DNA from: Chitinophaga sp. Cy-1792
GTDB taxonomy: Bacteria > Bacteroidota > Bacteroidia > Chitinophagales > Chitinophagaceae
Direction of reading: 5' to 3'
Length of the DNA stretch: 64,000 nucleotides
NCBI RefSeq assembly: GCF_011752935.1
Contig: NZ_VWWO01000001.1
Coordinates: forward strand, 186,001-250,000
Below the pieces are notes generated by a model. It had not been told where the DNA came from, ran no database searches, and saw only the letters and a program-made list of their open reading frames with translations. Below, piece by piece: positions 46,921 to 56,724 of the stretch. The stretch's first letter is position 1; each line of letters starts with the position of its first letter. Made by a program: the position numbers and the translations under genes.

Positions 46921-48291
46921 TCATGCACCACCGAGTTTGCATTTCTGCAGTACTTCCCATGATTTGCCGTTGTGGCGGAGGAAGTACAGGTTATTCACCT
47001 TAAAGCTGGCAGTATACTCTTTGTTTTCGTATTCTGGCCATGCTTTGTTGAACTGGTCATCGTCGAGGTCTTTGAAGGCCACGGTAACGTGTGGAGTGAA
47101 ACCGGTACGTGCGAGCATGGTACTGAATCCAAATTCCTTACGCAGGAAGTTGATCAGTTGACGGTGCATTGCAGACATAGTTTCGCTTTTTTCCACGTTG
47201 ATGAAGAGAACGCGGTTTTGTTTGTTCGGGAATGTACCGAAGCCGTTGAGTGAAACTTCGAAAGGCGCCTGTGTTTTAGCGAACTCAGTCAGTTCATCAC
47301 AGAATGCTTTTTCGAGTGCCGGATCAGCGGTGAAAGGTACCTGCAGGGTAATATGTGGCAGTACTTTGAGTGCGTACAGCGGGCCATATTGTTCTGCAAA
47401 TTCCTGTTTGATTTTTATGATTTCTTTACCTACTTCTGCAGTTGGCAGGAGTGCGATAAAGTATATTTTGTTATCAGGTTTAGGTTCACGGTTGAACGGT
47501 CTTCTTCCCTGCATAGGGCGTCCGCCGCCGCCGCCGCGATCGTAGCCACCGCCGCCACCGCGGTTGTAACCACCACCACCGCCACCGCGGTTATAACCAC
47601 CACCACCGCCGCCGCGATCGTAGCCACCACCGCCACCGCGGTTGTAACCACCACCACCGCCGCCGCGATCATAGCCACCGCCGCCGCCGCCACGGTTGTA
47701 ACCACCGCCGCCGCCGCCGCGATCATAGCCACCACCGCCACCGCGGTTGTAACCACCACCACCGCCGCCGCGATCATAGCCACCGCCGCCATTGCCGCCG
47801 CGATCGTAGCCACCACCGCCACCGCGGTTGTAACCACCACCACCGCCGCGATCGTAGCCACCACCGCCACCGCGGTTGTAGCCACCACCACCGCCTTCAC
47901 GGTTGTAGCCACCACCGTTGTCACGGTTGTAACCACCGCCGCCTTCGCGGTTGTAGCCGCCACCGCTGTTATCGCGGTTATAGCCTCCACCACCTTCACG
48001 GTTGTAATTGTTTCCTCTGTCGTAACCACCGTTTCCACGGTCGTAGCTTCCGCCGCCTTCGCGGTTATAGCTGTCACGATTGTTGTAGTCGCGCTGGCGA
48101 TACCCGCCATCACGGTCTCCATTGTACGGTGGACGGCCTTCGCGGTCCCCGCTGTTGTAGTCGGGTTTTCCACCCTCCCGCTCACTGTTTAAGTTGGGTT
48201 TGAAGTCACCTCTCTCCTTATTGGGATCATTCTCTTTGTTGGTATCAGAAGAGTAGGGCCTGCGGGGGCGTTCGTTTCTCTCAAAATTCAT
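46921..48291 (-). CDS. 2H phosphoesterase (2'-5' RNA ligase family) with long Gly/Tyr/Arg-rich repeat region
   Basis: A 456-residue protein with an unusual build. Residues 1-74 are polar and charged; residues about 75-258 are a near-perfect low-complexity array of YNRGGGGG and YDRGGGGG units; residues 271-456 form the 2H phosphoesterase domain. Both catalytic HxT motifs are intact: H313-I-T (VLPHITLQVPF) and H401-V-T (FTPHVTVAFKD), so it should bind and process 2',3'-cyclic or 2'-5' RNA ends. The repeats resemble eukaryotic RGG/GYR RNA-binding, phase-separating tails. It lies nine bases behind kynU on the same strand. Function of the tail is inference. Confidence 0.85.
   Translation of the reverse strand: MNFERNERPRRPYSSDTNKENDPNKERGDFKPNLNSEREGGKPDYNSGDREGRPPYNGDRDGGYRQRDYNNRDSYNREGGGSYDRGNGGYDRGNNYNREGGGGYNRDNSGGGYNREGGGGYNRDNGGGYNREGGGGGYNRGGGGGYDRGGGGGYNRGGGGGYDRGGNGGGGYDRGGGGGGYNRGGGGGYDRGGGGGGYNRGGGGGGYDRGGGGGGYNRGGGGGYDRGGGGGGYNRGGGGGGYNRGGGGGYDRGGGGGRPMQGRRPFNREPKPDNKIYFIALLPTAEVGKEIIKIKQEFAEQYGPLYALKVLPHITLQVPFTADPALEKAFCDELTEFAKTQAPFEVSLNGFGTFPNKQNRVLFINVEKSETMSAMHRQLINFLRKEFGFSTMLARTGFTPHVTVAFKDLDDDQFNKAWPEYENKEYTASFKVNNLYFLRHNGKSWEVLQKCKLGGA
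47518..48069 (-). repeat. In-frame tandem repeat coding for the Gly/Tyr/Arg array
   Basis: About 550 bases of repeated 24-27-base units (often paired into 48-51-base doublets alternating Asn-Arg and Asp-Arg versions) inside the 2H phosphoesterase gene. Units nearest 47520 are most alike; those near 48000 are more diverged (EGGGGYNRDN variants), suggesting expansion from the 3' side of the array. All unit lengths are multiples of three, so copy changes keep the frame. Confidence 0.88.
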
Positions 48292-48300
48292 CTTACTTAA

Positions 48301-49569
48301 TTAAGCGTTTGAAGCAATATTTGCTATGATTTCATAAAAATGAAACACATCCTGATAAGAGTTGTACATGGGAGCCGGGGATACCCTGATAACTCCGGGC
48401 TCTCGCCAGTCTATAATAATACCGGCATCCGTTAGGCGTTGATGTATCTCTTTACCTTTATCCTTGAACAACAAAGATAGTTGTGCGCCACGTTCATTAC
48501 AATTATTAGGTGTAATTATTTCGAAATTTATGCCTTTGAGTTGCTGTAGCAGGAACTCCAGGTAGTTGGTCATTCCTATACTTTTGGATCTTAAAGCGCC
48601 GATACCGGCTTCTTCGAATAATTCCAGGGAGGCTTTTAAGCTTACCATGTTAAACACCTGGGCGGTGCTTTGTTGCCATCCCTCAGCTGAATCTTTAGGC
48701 ACAAAACCTTTCTCCATTTTAAAACGTACGCTCTCTTCGTTGCCCCACCAGCCACCTAAGCGGAGGAATCCGCGGTTGCCGGAATGTTTTTCGTGCACAA
48801 ATGCGCCTCCTACAGCGCCAGGGCCTCCGTTCAGGTACTTATAAGAGCACCATACGGCAAAATCTACGTCCCAATCGTGCAATGCTACCGGAATATTTCC
48901 TGCTACGTGCGCCAGGTCAAAACCTGCATAGGCTCCAACTGCATGTGCAGCGGCCGTTATAGCGGATATATCAAAAAATTGTCCGGTATAATAATTTATT
49001 CCACCAAATAAAACTAATGCTAAACTATCACTTTCCCTGTTAATAATATCTAAAATATCTTCAATTCTGATTAAATTCTCTCCGGGCCTTGGGGAAACTT
49101 CTATAATCGCATCTGCCGGTTCAAATCCGTGAAATCTAACCTGGGTTTCTACCGCATATTGGTCACTCGGAAAAGCTCCTGCTTCCATTAACACTTTAAA
49201 CCGCTGTTTGGTTGGCCTGTAAAAACTTAACATCATGAAATGTAAGTTAACAGTCAGTGTATTCATTACTGTTAGCTCCTTCTGACTCGCTCCAAGGATC
49301 GAAGCCAGCGGCCCACTGCAGTATTGCTGATAATATAACCATGGATTTTTTGCACGCCAGTAACCCTCTACCGCAAATTCCTGCCAGTCCGACAATTCCT
49401 GATCTATTGCTGCTTTAACCCGTTTTGGCTGTAAACCGAGGGAGTTACCACATAAATATATCGCGTCCTTTCCATTTCGCTGAGGAAAATAAAACTGCTC
49501 TCTGAATCTGTTTAACGGATCCTGCTGGTCCTGCTCTTTAGCATATGCTATCGATGCTACGTACTCCAT
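48301..49569 (-). CDS. kynU: Kynureninase
   Basis: A 422-residue PLP enzyme of fold type I that cleaves kynurenine to anthranilate and alanine (or 3-hydroxykynurenine to 3-hydroxyanthranilate) in tryptophan breakdown or NAD synthesis. Signatures: YLCGNSLGLQPKRV, LTVNLHFMMLSFYRPT, EAGAFPSDQYAVETQ, AGFDLAHVAGNIP and the PLP-lysine segment VWCSYKYLNGGPGAVGG. The C-terminal IRVSPAPMYNSYQDV is also standard. No other kynurenine gene is adjacent. The 2H phosphoesterase gene follows after nine bases. Confidence 0.95.
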   Translation of the reverse strand: MEYVASIAYAKEQDQQDPLNRFREQFYFPQRNGKDAIYLCGNSLGLQPKRVKAAIDQELSDWQEFAVEGYWRAKNPWLYYQQYCSGPLASILGASQKELTVMNTLTVNLHFMMLSFYRPTKQRFKVLMEAGAFPSDQYAVETQVRFHGFEPADAIIEVSPRPGENLIRIEDILDIINRESDSLALVLFGGINYYTGQFFDISAITAAAHAVGAYAGFDLAHVAGNIPVALHDWDVDFAVWCSYKYLNGGPGAVGGAFVHEKHSGNRGFLRLGGWWGNEESVRFKMEKGFVPKDSAEGWQQSTAQVFNMVSLKASLELFEEAGIGALRSKSIGMTNYLEFLLQQLKGINFEIITPNNCNERGAQLSLLFKDKGKEIHQRLTDAGIIIDWREPGVIRVSPAPMYNSYQDVFHFYEIIANIASNA

Positions 49570-49916
49570 GGTCTTCCAATCTCTTTTAATGGCTTAATGG
49601 CTGCTTATTAGGCTAATTTCTCTTACCCGCTAAAATCTAAACTTTCTTAAATCTTTATTATTAACACTTATTTCTTAACTCTTATTATATCTCTATTTCT
49701 TATCTCGTAAACAGGCGAACAGGTATAACTGTTTAAAATCAGAATGTTTTCATTGGTAATCACTTATTTACGTGGTTACACGGTAAGGATATAAAAGGCT
49801 AGTAACGTGAAAAACTATCTGAAGAATCAAAAGTAATAAAGGCTGTCCAATTCAGGGCTATTCCAAATGTTAAAATTTGTTAATGAGATTAAATTTAATT
49901 TCCTTATCCCAAATGT
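49570..49916. other. AT-rich intergenic region upstream of kynU, no gene seen
   Basis: About 350 bases with several pyrimidine-rich TTTCTTA-like runs but no TAnnTTTG box that I can assign to kynU with confidence and no open frame worth calling. The RND permease terminator borders it. Confidence 0.5.
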
Positions 49917-49918
49917 AA

Positions 49919-49948
49919 TAAAAAAACCGTCCCGAAGAATCAGGACGG
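49919..49948 (-). terminator. Intrinsic terminator of the RND efflux operon
   Basis: CCGTCC (49927-49932) pairs with GGACGG (49943-49948); on the minus strand a seven-T run follows. It lies 51 bases beyond the permease stop. Confidence 0.85.
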
Positions 49949-49998
49949 CGACTGTTAACCTACAACTGTTACACTGTATATAAAAATTTCGATTTTTA

Positions 49999-52900
49999 CT
50001 AATTCATGGTCACTTTATCGAGCTTCGGGGGGTGCGCCTGCACTCCTTCTTCCTGTTTACCGAAGAAATGATAAGGCTTCGGGCTCTCATATGCCGGATC
50101 ATGCAGCTCACGGACGGTTTTCTTCGACATAAACAACTTCAGGATCAGCACCAGGAAAGGCACATATTTCAGGGCACGGGGCAGGTTATACCTATCCAGC
50201 ACGTCTATGGAACGTTTGTTCATGGCATACATCACCGGTACCAGCACCAAAGTCAGGAAGGTCGCAAAAATCAACCCAAACACCATCGTCCAGGCCAGCG
50301 GCCCCCAGAAGGCCACGTTATCACCCCCGAAGTAAATGTTAGGCTGGAAATGTGCAAAAAGCCCTTCAAAGTCAATATTGAACCCTACCGCAAGGGGTAT
50401 CAGCCCCAGAATAGCCGCAATGGCTGTCAGCAACACCGGCGTCATACGGGTTCCGCCCGCTTCCACTACTGAATCATACACTTTACCATCCTGCTGGATC
50501 AGCAAATCGGTAAATTCTACCAGTACAATACCATTTCTTACCACTATACCTGCCAGCGCCATAATACCCACACCGGTCATTACAATGGAGATATCCATAC
50601 CGAAGATGGAGAAGCCCAGGAATACCCCAATGATACTAAACAGGATCTCCAGCATAATAATGGCCGGACGACCAATAGAGTTAAACTGGGTCACCATGAT
50701 CATCAGCATCAGGCCAAAGGCACCTACCATCGCCAGCATCAGGAAGTTCATGGTTTCCATCTGGTCTTCCTGCTCCCCTGTCATCTTAATGGACACATTG
50801 CCCGGATGAGAGAAGTCTTTCAGCGCCGTCTGGATATCCTGCACTACCTGATTGGCATTGTAGCCGGTCAGGACGTTGGAATAAATGGTGATCACACGCT
50901 TCTGATCGATACGCTTGATACCTGCATAGGTATTGGAATATTTCACATCGGCAACGGCGGACAGTGGCACCTGTCTTACAGCCCCGCCCATATTCATATC
51001 ACGGTAAACGATATTGAGGTTCATCAGGTTATTAATATTATTACGCTGATCTTCTCTCAATCTCACCATAATCTTAAACTCATCCTTGGCATCCCTGATC
51101 TTGGATGCTTCATCGCCAAACAAGGCGTCACGGAGTGCCTTACCGACAACACCAGTGGAAATACCTTCCCTATTCGCCCGCTGCCTGTCTACCGAAACAA
51201 TCACCTCCGGCTTATTATCTTCAAAATCACTCTTTAACTCTTCTACTCCATCTATATGTAATGAGTCCAGATAACGTTTAAGCCTAAACGAAGTCAGCGT
51301 CAGATCGCCAAAATCATCTCCCGATACTTCTATATTAACAGGTTTACCTGTTGGCGGACCGCCCTGCTCCTGCTCTACGGTGATATTAGCGCCAGGAATT
51401 CCACGTACCGCACTTCTGATCTTATCCAGATACTGAACAGTAGAAACACCATGCCTTGCGCCGAACTCAACAAAAGCTACTGTCACCTTACCTTTCTGCG
51501 GCTGGGTACTAAGGTCCATTTCGTTCGCATCTCCTGCTCCTTTGGCCACATTGGAAATAATAGATTCAACGATCGGGTTGTTGGCACCAACTACTTTGGT
51601 GATCCTGTCTTCAACCACATGTGTGATGGAATCGGTATATTTCTGGTCGGTTCCGTTTGGCAACTGGATATAGGCGTAAATGAAGTTAGGGTCAGCCTGT
51701 GGGAAGAACACCACTCTGGGACTACGTATAGCCGTTACCATTATACTGAATATCAGCAAACCGAATGTACCGGTGAGGATCCATACAGGCCTCCAGCCCA
51801 CCAGGCACCACTTCAGAATACGTTTGTAACGCTCCTGTACCTTTGGCCAGGCGGTATGCTGGAAATGACGGGCTACTCCACCCAGCCAGAAATGCTCCAG
51901 CATAATCATCGCGTAAGCGAATATTACAAAATTACCTACACCAGGACTGTGGTTTACGTAGGCGAGCAATGCAATTACTGCAAATATTGCCGTGAGAATT
52001 TTCAATCGTTTATTGAAAGTTGGCTTAGGATGATTTTCTCCTTCATGTCTGTTCATGAAATCCACCGCAAATACAGGGTTGATCAGGTATGCTACAACAA
52101 GGGATGCGCCCAGTGTAGTGATCAGCGTTACCGGCAGGAAATACATGAATTTACCAATTACGCCAGGCCAGAACAGCAATGGCACAAATGGAGCAAGTAC
52201 CGTCAGTGTACCGGACAATACCGGCAGGAAAACCTCTCCTGCTGCAAGTTTGGCTGCCTTGACGATACCCAGTGATTTATGTTCGTAGAAAATACGGTGC
52301 ACGTTTTCAATCACCACGATCGCATCATCCACCACTATTCCCAATGCCAGCAGGAAAGAGAACAGCACCATCATGTTTAACGTGAACCCATATACGGGCA
52401 TCAGCAGGAAGGCGATGAACATGGAAATCGGTACTGACAACGCCACAAAGATGGCGTTTACCGCACCCATGAAAAACATCAGGATAATGGTTACCAGTAC
52501 GAAGCCGATGATGATCGTGTTGATCAGGTCATGTAACGTAACACGTGTTTTTGTAGACTGATCGGCAGTAATGGTAACATCCAGGTTTTTAGGGAAATTG
52601 TTTTTCACCATATCATCCTTGATGGCCCTGATTTTATCAGATGCATCGATCAGGTTTTTACCACTCTGTTTGATGACGTTCAGGGTAATTACGTTCTTAC
52701 CACGCAGGCGTGCATAGCTCTCCTGTTCCTCGAAACCATCTACTACGTCTGCAATATCACGGAGGTATACAGTGGCGCCAGACTGGCCACGGACAATAAT
52801 ATTACCAATCAGTGAAGGGTCTTTATATTCACCTTTTACACTGAGCGTACGTTTTTGCCCATCCATGCTTACGAGGCCGCCGGAAACAGTAACGTTCTCG

Positions 52901-53547
52901 CCGGCGATCGCCTGTGAAACGTCACCGATACTGATCCTGGCAGCATCCATTTTATATTTGTCCAGGTTGATCTGAATTTCTCTTTCCAGCGCTCCTACTA
53001 CATCTACACGGGTAATTTCATTCAGCGCTTCAATCCTGTCTTTCATATCATCTGCATAACGCTTCAGTGTTTGCAGGTCATAATCACCGGACAGGTTGAC
53101 GTTCATGATCGGGATCTGTGAAACATCGATTTTGGTAATCTGCGGTTCCTGTGTAAGTGCTTTGGGCAGGTCTTTCTTGGCATCATCTACCTTTTCTCTT
53201 ACCTGTTGCCGGGCCGATTCAATATCTTCATTTGCATTAAATTCGATGTTGATCATAGAGAAATCCTGCATGGATGTACTCTTGATTTTTTTCACACCGG
53301 AGATACCATTGAGTTGTTTCTCAATAGGTTTGGTAATCAGTGTTTCAATATCTTCCGGCGACGTACCGGCATTTACAGTAGTGATGATAAATTGTGGGAA
53401 CACTACTTCCGGGAACTGCTCTTTGGGCAGATTTATATAGGACAGGATACCTGCCAGGGCAATGAACAAGGTAGCAACGTATATGCTTACCTTATTGTCT
53501 ATGGCCCAGCTGGTAGGCTTAAATTCCTTAATGAGATTGTCTTTCAT
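49999..53547 (-). CDS. Efflux RND transporter permease (AcrB/HAE1-like)
   Basis: A 1182-residue inner-membrane RND pump subunit, longer than AcrB (about 1050). The first TM is followed by the porter domain start ILSYINLPKEQFPEVVFPQF. The proton-relay helix reads LLALGIVVDDAIVVIENVHR with the conserved Asp pair. The second half repeats the fold (MALAGIVVRNGIVLVEFTDL). The extra length lies around residues 505-600, where two additional hydrophobic stretches (RLKILTAIFAVIALLAYVNH, NFVIFAYAMIMLEHFWLGG) occur in the central linker, as in many Bacteroidota RND proteins. Last gene of the TetR-TolC-adaptor-permease operon; drives drug or lipid-like substrate efflux. Confidence 0.93.
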   Translation of the reverse strand: MKDNLIKEFKPTSWAIDNKVSIYVATLFIALAGILSYINLPKEQFPEVVFPQFIITTVNAGTSPEDIETLITKPIEKQLNGISGVKKIKSTSMQDFSMINIEFNANEDIESARQQVREKVDDAKKDLPKALTQEPQITKIDVSQIPIMNVNLSGDYDLQTLKRYADDMKDRIEALNEITRVDVVGALEREIQINLDKYKMDAARISIGDVSQAIAGENVTVSGGLVSMDGQKRTLSVKGEYKDPSLIGNIIVRGQSGATVYLRDIADVVDGFEEQESYARLRGKNVITLNVIKQSGKNLIDASDKIRAIKDDMVKNNFPKNLDVTITADQSTKTRVTLHDLINTIIIGFVLVTIILMFFMGAVNAIFVALSVPISMFIAFLLMPVYGFTLNMMVLFSFLLALGIVVDDAIVVIENVHRIFYEHKSLGIVKAAKLAAGEVFLPVLSGTLTVLAPFVPLLFWPGVIGKFMYFLPVTLITTLGASLVVAYLINPVFAVDFMNRHEGENHPKPTFNKRLKILTAIFAVIALLAYVNHSPGVGNFVIFAYAMIMLEHFWLGGVARHFQHTAWPKVQERYKRILKWCLVGWRPVWILTGTFGLLIFSIMVTAIRSPRVVFFPQADPNFIYAYIQLPNGTDQKYTDSITHVVEDRITKVVGANNPIVESIISNVAKGAGDANEMDLSTQPQKGKVTVAFVEFGARHGVSTVQYLDKIRSAVRGIPGANITVEQEQGGPPTGKPVNIEVSGDDFGDLTLTSFRLKRYLDSLHIDGVEELKSDFEDNKPEVIVSVDRQRANREGISTGVVGKALRDALFGDEASKIRDAKDEFKIMVRLREDQRNNINNLMNLNIVYRDMNMGGAVRQVPLSAVADVKYSNTYAGIKRIDQKRVITIYSNVLTGYNANQVVQDIQTALKDFSHPGNVSIKMTGEQEDQMETMNFLMLAMVGAFGLMLMIMVTQFNSIGRPAIIMLEILFSIIGVFLGFSIFGMDISIVMTGVGIMALAGIVVRNGIVLVEFTDLLIQQDGKVYDSVVEAGGTRMTPVLLTAIAAILGLIPLAVGFNIDFEGLFAHFQPNIYFGGDNVAFWGPLAWTMVFGLIFATFLTLVLVPVMYAMNKRSIDVLDRYNLPRALKYVPFLVLILKLFMSKKTVRELHDPAYESPKPYHFFGKQEEGVQAHPPKLDKVTMN

Positions 53548-53567
53548 AAACTTGAATTAGCAGTGGC

Positions 53568-54698
53568 CTAGGATTTAATCAGATCATTATCGTTGAGTCC
53601 CTGGTACCCGGTGGTAACGATTTTATCGCCCGCCTGGAGACCGCCTTTCACTTCTGCCTTATCGTTATAAGTTCTTCCCAGTTCAATATCCCTGCGTTTG
53701 GCAACTGTTTTGCCGTTTTCATTCTGTGCGGTAATCACATAAGGCTTTCCGCTGGAATACTGGATTACCCCTACCGGGATAACGATCGCCGCATTGGCGG
53801 TGTAGTCGATGATCCTGAGTCGTGCGATCATGTTAGGACGCAATGCAGGATCAGGTTTCAATGCTACTTCCACATTGATGGTACGGCTCAGCGGGTCAAT
53901 AGTACGACTGGCAAACCCGATATTGGTGCGGATTTCCTTCTGAATATCCGGGAAGTTGAGAATTACGGGGCCGCCGGTCCTTACCATCCCTGCATAGGCT
54001 TCTGCCACGCTGGCTTTCACTTTCAGGTTATTGGCATTTACTACGCGGAAGGCCGGAGAACCTGGAGCAGCGTTATCACCAACTTTGGCGATAACAGCAT
54101 CAACAGAACCGCTGATAGGCGCGATGATACGTGCCTGTGCCAGCTGGTCCTGCATGGTAGCCAGTTTTTTCTCCAGTGATTCCTTATTATTTTTTGCATT
54201 CAGGTATTGCAGTTCAGAGCCGATTTTCTGGTTCCAGAGGTTCTGTTGTTTGGAAAATAATGTATTCGCAAGATCCAGCTGGGTGTGGAGTTCAGCGATG
54301 CTGGCTTTCAGCAGCTGATCATCCACCTGTGCCAGTACCTGACCTTTTGCAACGGATTGTCCTTCTTTTACATAGATTGCTGTGATGATACCCATTGTCC
54401 TGGAAGAAACGTTTACATTTTCACGTGCATCCACGCTTCCCTGAACATCGATATAATGTTCAAAGAGAGAAGCTTCTACAGGTGCTATCACAACATCTTT
54501 CACTCTGGCACTGTCGCTGACGCCCAGGTCTTTTTCCAGTGCAGCGATTTTCTTATTCACATCCTCCAGGTATTTCACCTTATCTACTTTCAGCTGTTGT
54601 AATGCTTTTTCCTTTTCGGCTTTGGAATCCGAATGTCCGCCGCAGGCAGCTATGGTAACAGTGATCAGCGGCAACAGAAAATAATGCTTGGTATTCAT
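53568..54698 (-). CDS. RND efflux periplasmic adaptor (membrane fusion protein)
   Basis: A 376-residue lipoprotein (lipobox TVTIAACGGHS, Cys about 19). A coiled-coil start (KAEKEKALQQLKVDKVKYL, helical) leads to the lipoyl half (VDARENVNVSSRTMGIITAI, KEGQSVAKGQVLAQVDDQ), an alpha-hairpin (about 125-190), the second lipoyl half (RIIAPISGSVDAVIAKVGD), a beta-barrel domain and a membrane-proximal domain (GLQAGDKIVTTGYQGLNDND). It links the permease and the TolC channel; 20 bases separate it from each neighbour. Confidence 0.92.
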   Translation of the reverse strand: MNTKHYFLLPLITVTIAACGGHSDSKAEKEKALQQLKVDKVKYLEDVNKKIAALEKDLGVSDSARVKDVVIAPVEASLFEHYIDVQGSVDARENVNVSSRTMGIITAIYVKEGQSVAKGQVLAQVDDQLLKASIAELHTQLDLANTLFSKQQNLWNQKIGSELQYLNAKNNKESLEKKLATMQDQLAQARIIAPISGSVDAVIAKVGDNAAPGSPAFRVVNANNLKVKASVAEAYAGMVRTGGPVILNFPDIQKEIRTNIGFASRTIDPLSRTINVEVALKPDPALRPNMIARLRIIDYTANAAIVIPVGVIQYSSGKPYVITAQNENGKTVAKRRDIELGRTYNDKAEVKGGLQAGDKIVTTGYQGLNDNDLIKS

Positions 54699-54718
54699 AT
54701 AGATGGAGATGAAAAGAT

Positions 54719-56071
54719 TTATAGTTTACCGTATGCTTTCATGAGTTCTATCTTAGCAACGATAGCATTAAAAAGCGCGGTGAAATAATTGTTTTGAGCA
54801 GTGAGGAGATCGCTTTCAGCGGTACTCATTTCCAGGCTGGAACCTACGCCCTCTTTGTATTTGGTACGTGTGGTAGCATATACGTCTTCTGCCAGTGCCA
54901 TATTTTTTTCCTGTGCCTGCAGGGTGAGTACGTTATTTTTGAAAGTAGAGTTGGATTGTTCTCTTTCCAGGTCTATGGCCAGTTTCAGGTTATCCATCTG
55001 TACATCGGCCTTTTTAACTGCCAGCTGTGCCTGATCTACCTGGCGGCGGCGTTGTAAACCTGTGAAGATGGGAACAGAGAGATTGAGGCCGGTATTAAGG
55101 TACCCGTACCACATCTGTCCCTGGAAATAATCGAACTTGTCACTACCTCTCATGGCGCCGGTGGCAGCGAACAGCTGTAAGGACGGCAGGCCTTTGAGTT
55201 TATATCTTTTAAGATCATATTCGAGCGCGTGCTTCTGTGTTTCCAGCACCTGATATTCGATGCGCTGTTCGTAATCGAATTTATCCAGGTTGGCAACATC
55301 CGCTACGATCTGTTCAGTCGATAGTGTATCCGTTAACGTTATAGCCTGTCTGAGTGGCATACCCATCTGATATTTGAGTGCTGCCGTGCCGAGTTCCAGG
55401 AGGTTGACGAGTTTGGTTTGTTCTGTCTGCAGGTTCGTATATTGTACACGGAGTCTGTCTACATCCAGTTTTTCTACTAATCCGTTCTTATATATCTCGC
55501 TGGTTTCGTTGAGTAATTTCTCCATGGTATGGATAGTACCGGAGAGAATTGTCAGGGCTTTATTGGCGGAGAGTACGTTGTAGTAAGACTTGTAGACATT
55601 TTCTCTTACGTCGATTTCAGATTTGGTAACATTCTTCATTACCAGGGATTCCAATGTTTTACGAGCCTGTAGGGCAACGAGTACGCTGGGATCGAACAGT
55701 GTCTGCGTGAGCCTTACTTCTCCCATGAGGTTTTGTGGCAGCTGGAAGGAGGCATTAATAAAGGAATCTTTTGGCTGTCCTAAGTTTTTCAGGTTAAACT
55801 GTTGTTTCTGAATGTACGGGTTGTATTGGTATTGGCCGGTACCGTTGACGGTGGGTAGTGCCATACCGCTGACTTCTTTATTTTTTGCCAGCTGGATGAG
55901 TTCATCCAGTTTGGCTGTTTTAATAGAAGCCTGGTTGGCCAGTGCATAATCAACAGCTTCTCTGGCTGATAACCGGATGGGTTCCGGGGAAGGCTGTTGT
56001 TGCGCATGGGCCGTTGCGAAAGGAATCAGCCACACCAGCGATAAGCAGGTGAGCCTGTAAAAGAGTAGCAT
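54719..56071 (-). CDS. TolC-family outer membrane efflux protein
   Basis: A 450-residue protein with signal peptide (LTCLSLVWLIPFATAHAQ) and two TolC-type repeats of paired long helices and strands. Typical segments: AVDYALANQASIKTAKLDE, GQYQYNPYIQKQQFNLK, ENVYKSYYNVLSANKALTIL, NTGLNLSVPIFTGLQRRRQV, DVYATTRTKYKEGVGSSLEM and TAQNNYFTALFNAIVAKIEL. It forms the trimeric exit duct of the RND pump. The TetR stop lies three bases upstream, so the genes are translationally close. Confidence 0.93.
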   Translation of the reverse strand: MLLFYRLTCLSLVWLIPFATAHAQQQPSPEPIRLSAREAVDYALANQASIKTAKLDELIQLAKNKEVSGMALPTVNGTGQYQYNPYIQKQQFNLKNLGQPKDSFINASFQLPQNLMGEVRLTQTLFDPSVLVALQARKTLESLVMKNVTKSEIDVRENVYKSYYNVLSANKALTILSGTIHTMEKLLNETSEIYKNGLVEKLDVDRLRVQYTNLQTEQTKLVNLLELGTAALKYQMGMPLRQAITLTDTLSTEQIVADVANLDKFDYEQRIEYQVLETQKHALEYDLKRYKLKGLPSLQLFAATGAMRGSDKFDYFQGQMWYGYLNTGLNLSVPIFTGLQRRRQVDQAQLAVKKADVQMDNLKLAIDLEREQSNSTFKNNVLTLQAQEKNMALAEDVYATTRTKYKEGVGSSLEMSTAESDLLTAQNNYFTALFNAIVAKIELMKAYGKL

Positions 56072-56074
56072 AGT

Positions 56075-56686
56075 TTATATGTTTTGCGATACTAGTTTAT
56101 ACTTTTCGATCAGCTTATATCCTTTAAGGGAAGCCACTCCGTATAAAAAATTCTCCAGCAATACTCTCTGCACTTTATTCATGTCGTGTTCACCTGGGAA
56201 TGATGCCGGCTGAAAGCACAGCATACAGGCATGCACGCGGTAATTCGTCAGGATACGGATATCAAGGTCGGGGCGGTACAATCCGTCCTCAATGCCTCTT
56301 TCAAGGTTTTGGCGCACCATTGCCATGAGATCATTCTGCTGATAGTCAATGAAAACCTGGTATGCTCTGGCGTGAAATTTCTGGAGATCGTGGATAATAA
56401 CCGGGTTGATATTTCTAAGTCTGTTATCTACCATTTCCATTACCAGGAACATTTCCTCTATAGCATCAGCGGACCGTTGTTTATCTGCGTGACACTCTTT
56501 ATGGATTTGCATGATGAATCCGGAGATCGTCTGATATACCAGGTCGTCTTTATCGGTAAAATGAGCGTAGAGTGTTTTCTTTGAGATGCCCATTTTTTCT
56601 GCGATATCGTCCATGGTAATGGACCTTGTACCGAATTGGCGGAACAGGTTGAAGGCTGTTTCCATGATGCGTTCATGTACTTCCAT
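56075..56686 (-). CDS. TetR/AcrR-family regulator of the efflux operon
   Basis: A 203-residue repressor-type protein. The N-terminal HTH is FRQFGTRSITMDDIAEKMGI followed by SKKTLYAHFTDKDDLV, matching TetR consensus. The helical C-terminal domain (about 60-203) senses ligands and dimerises. It is the first gene of its own operon with tolC, adaptor and pump genes. A palindrome (56733-56762) lies between the -33 and -7 boxes of the promoter, so it most likely represses its own operon until a pump substrate binds. Confidence 0.93.
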   Translation of the reverse strand: MEVHERIMETAFNLFRQFGTRSITMDDIAEKMGISKKTLYAHFTDKDDLVYQTISGFIMQIHKECHADKQRSADAIEEMFLVMEMVDNRLRNINPVIIHDLQKFHARAYQVFIDYQQNDLMAMVRQNLERGIEDGLYRPDLDIRILTNYRVHACMLCFQPASFPGEHDMNKVQRVLLENFLYGVASLKGYKLIEKYKLVSQNI

Positions 56687-56724
56687 ATGAGTTTTTTGGT
56701 GCTAACCGGATAGTGAATGCATAT

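Noticed and set aside
47518..48069. Repeat array as a possible CRISPR
   Set aside because: Units are contiguous, coding and in frame, with no unique spacers or cas genes.
47353..48192. Long plus-strand frame rich in Ala/Thr/Val across the Gly-rich repeat
   Set aside because: It is the mirror of the repeat array in the 2H phosphoesterase gene, whose C-terminal domain is clearly coding on the minus strand.
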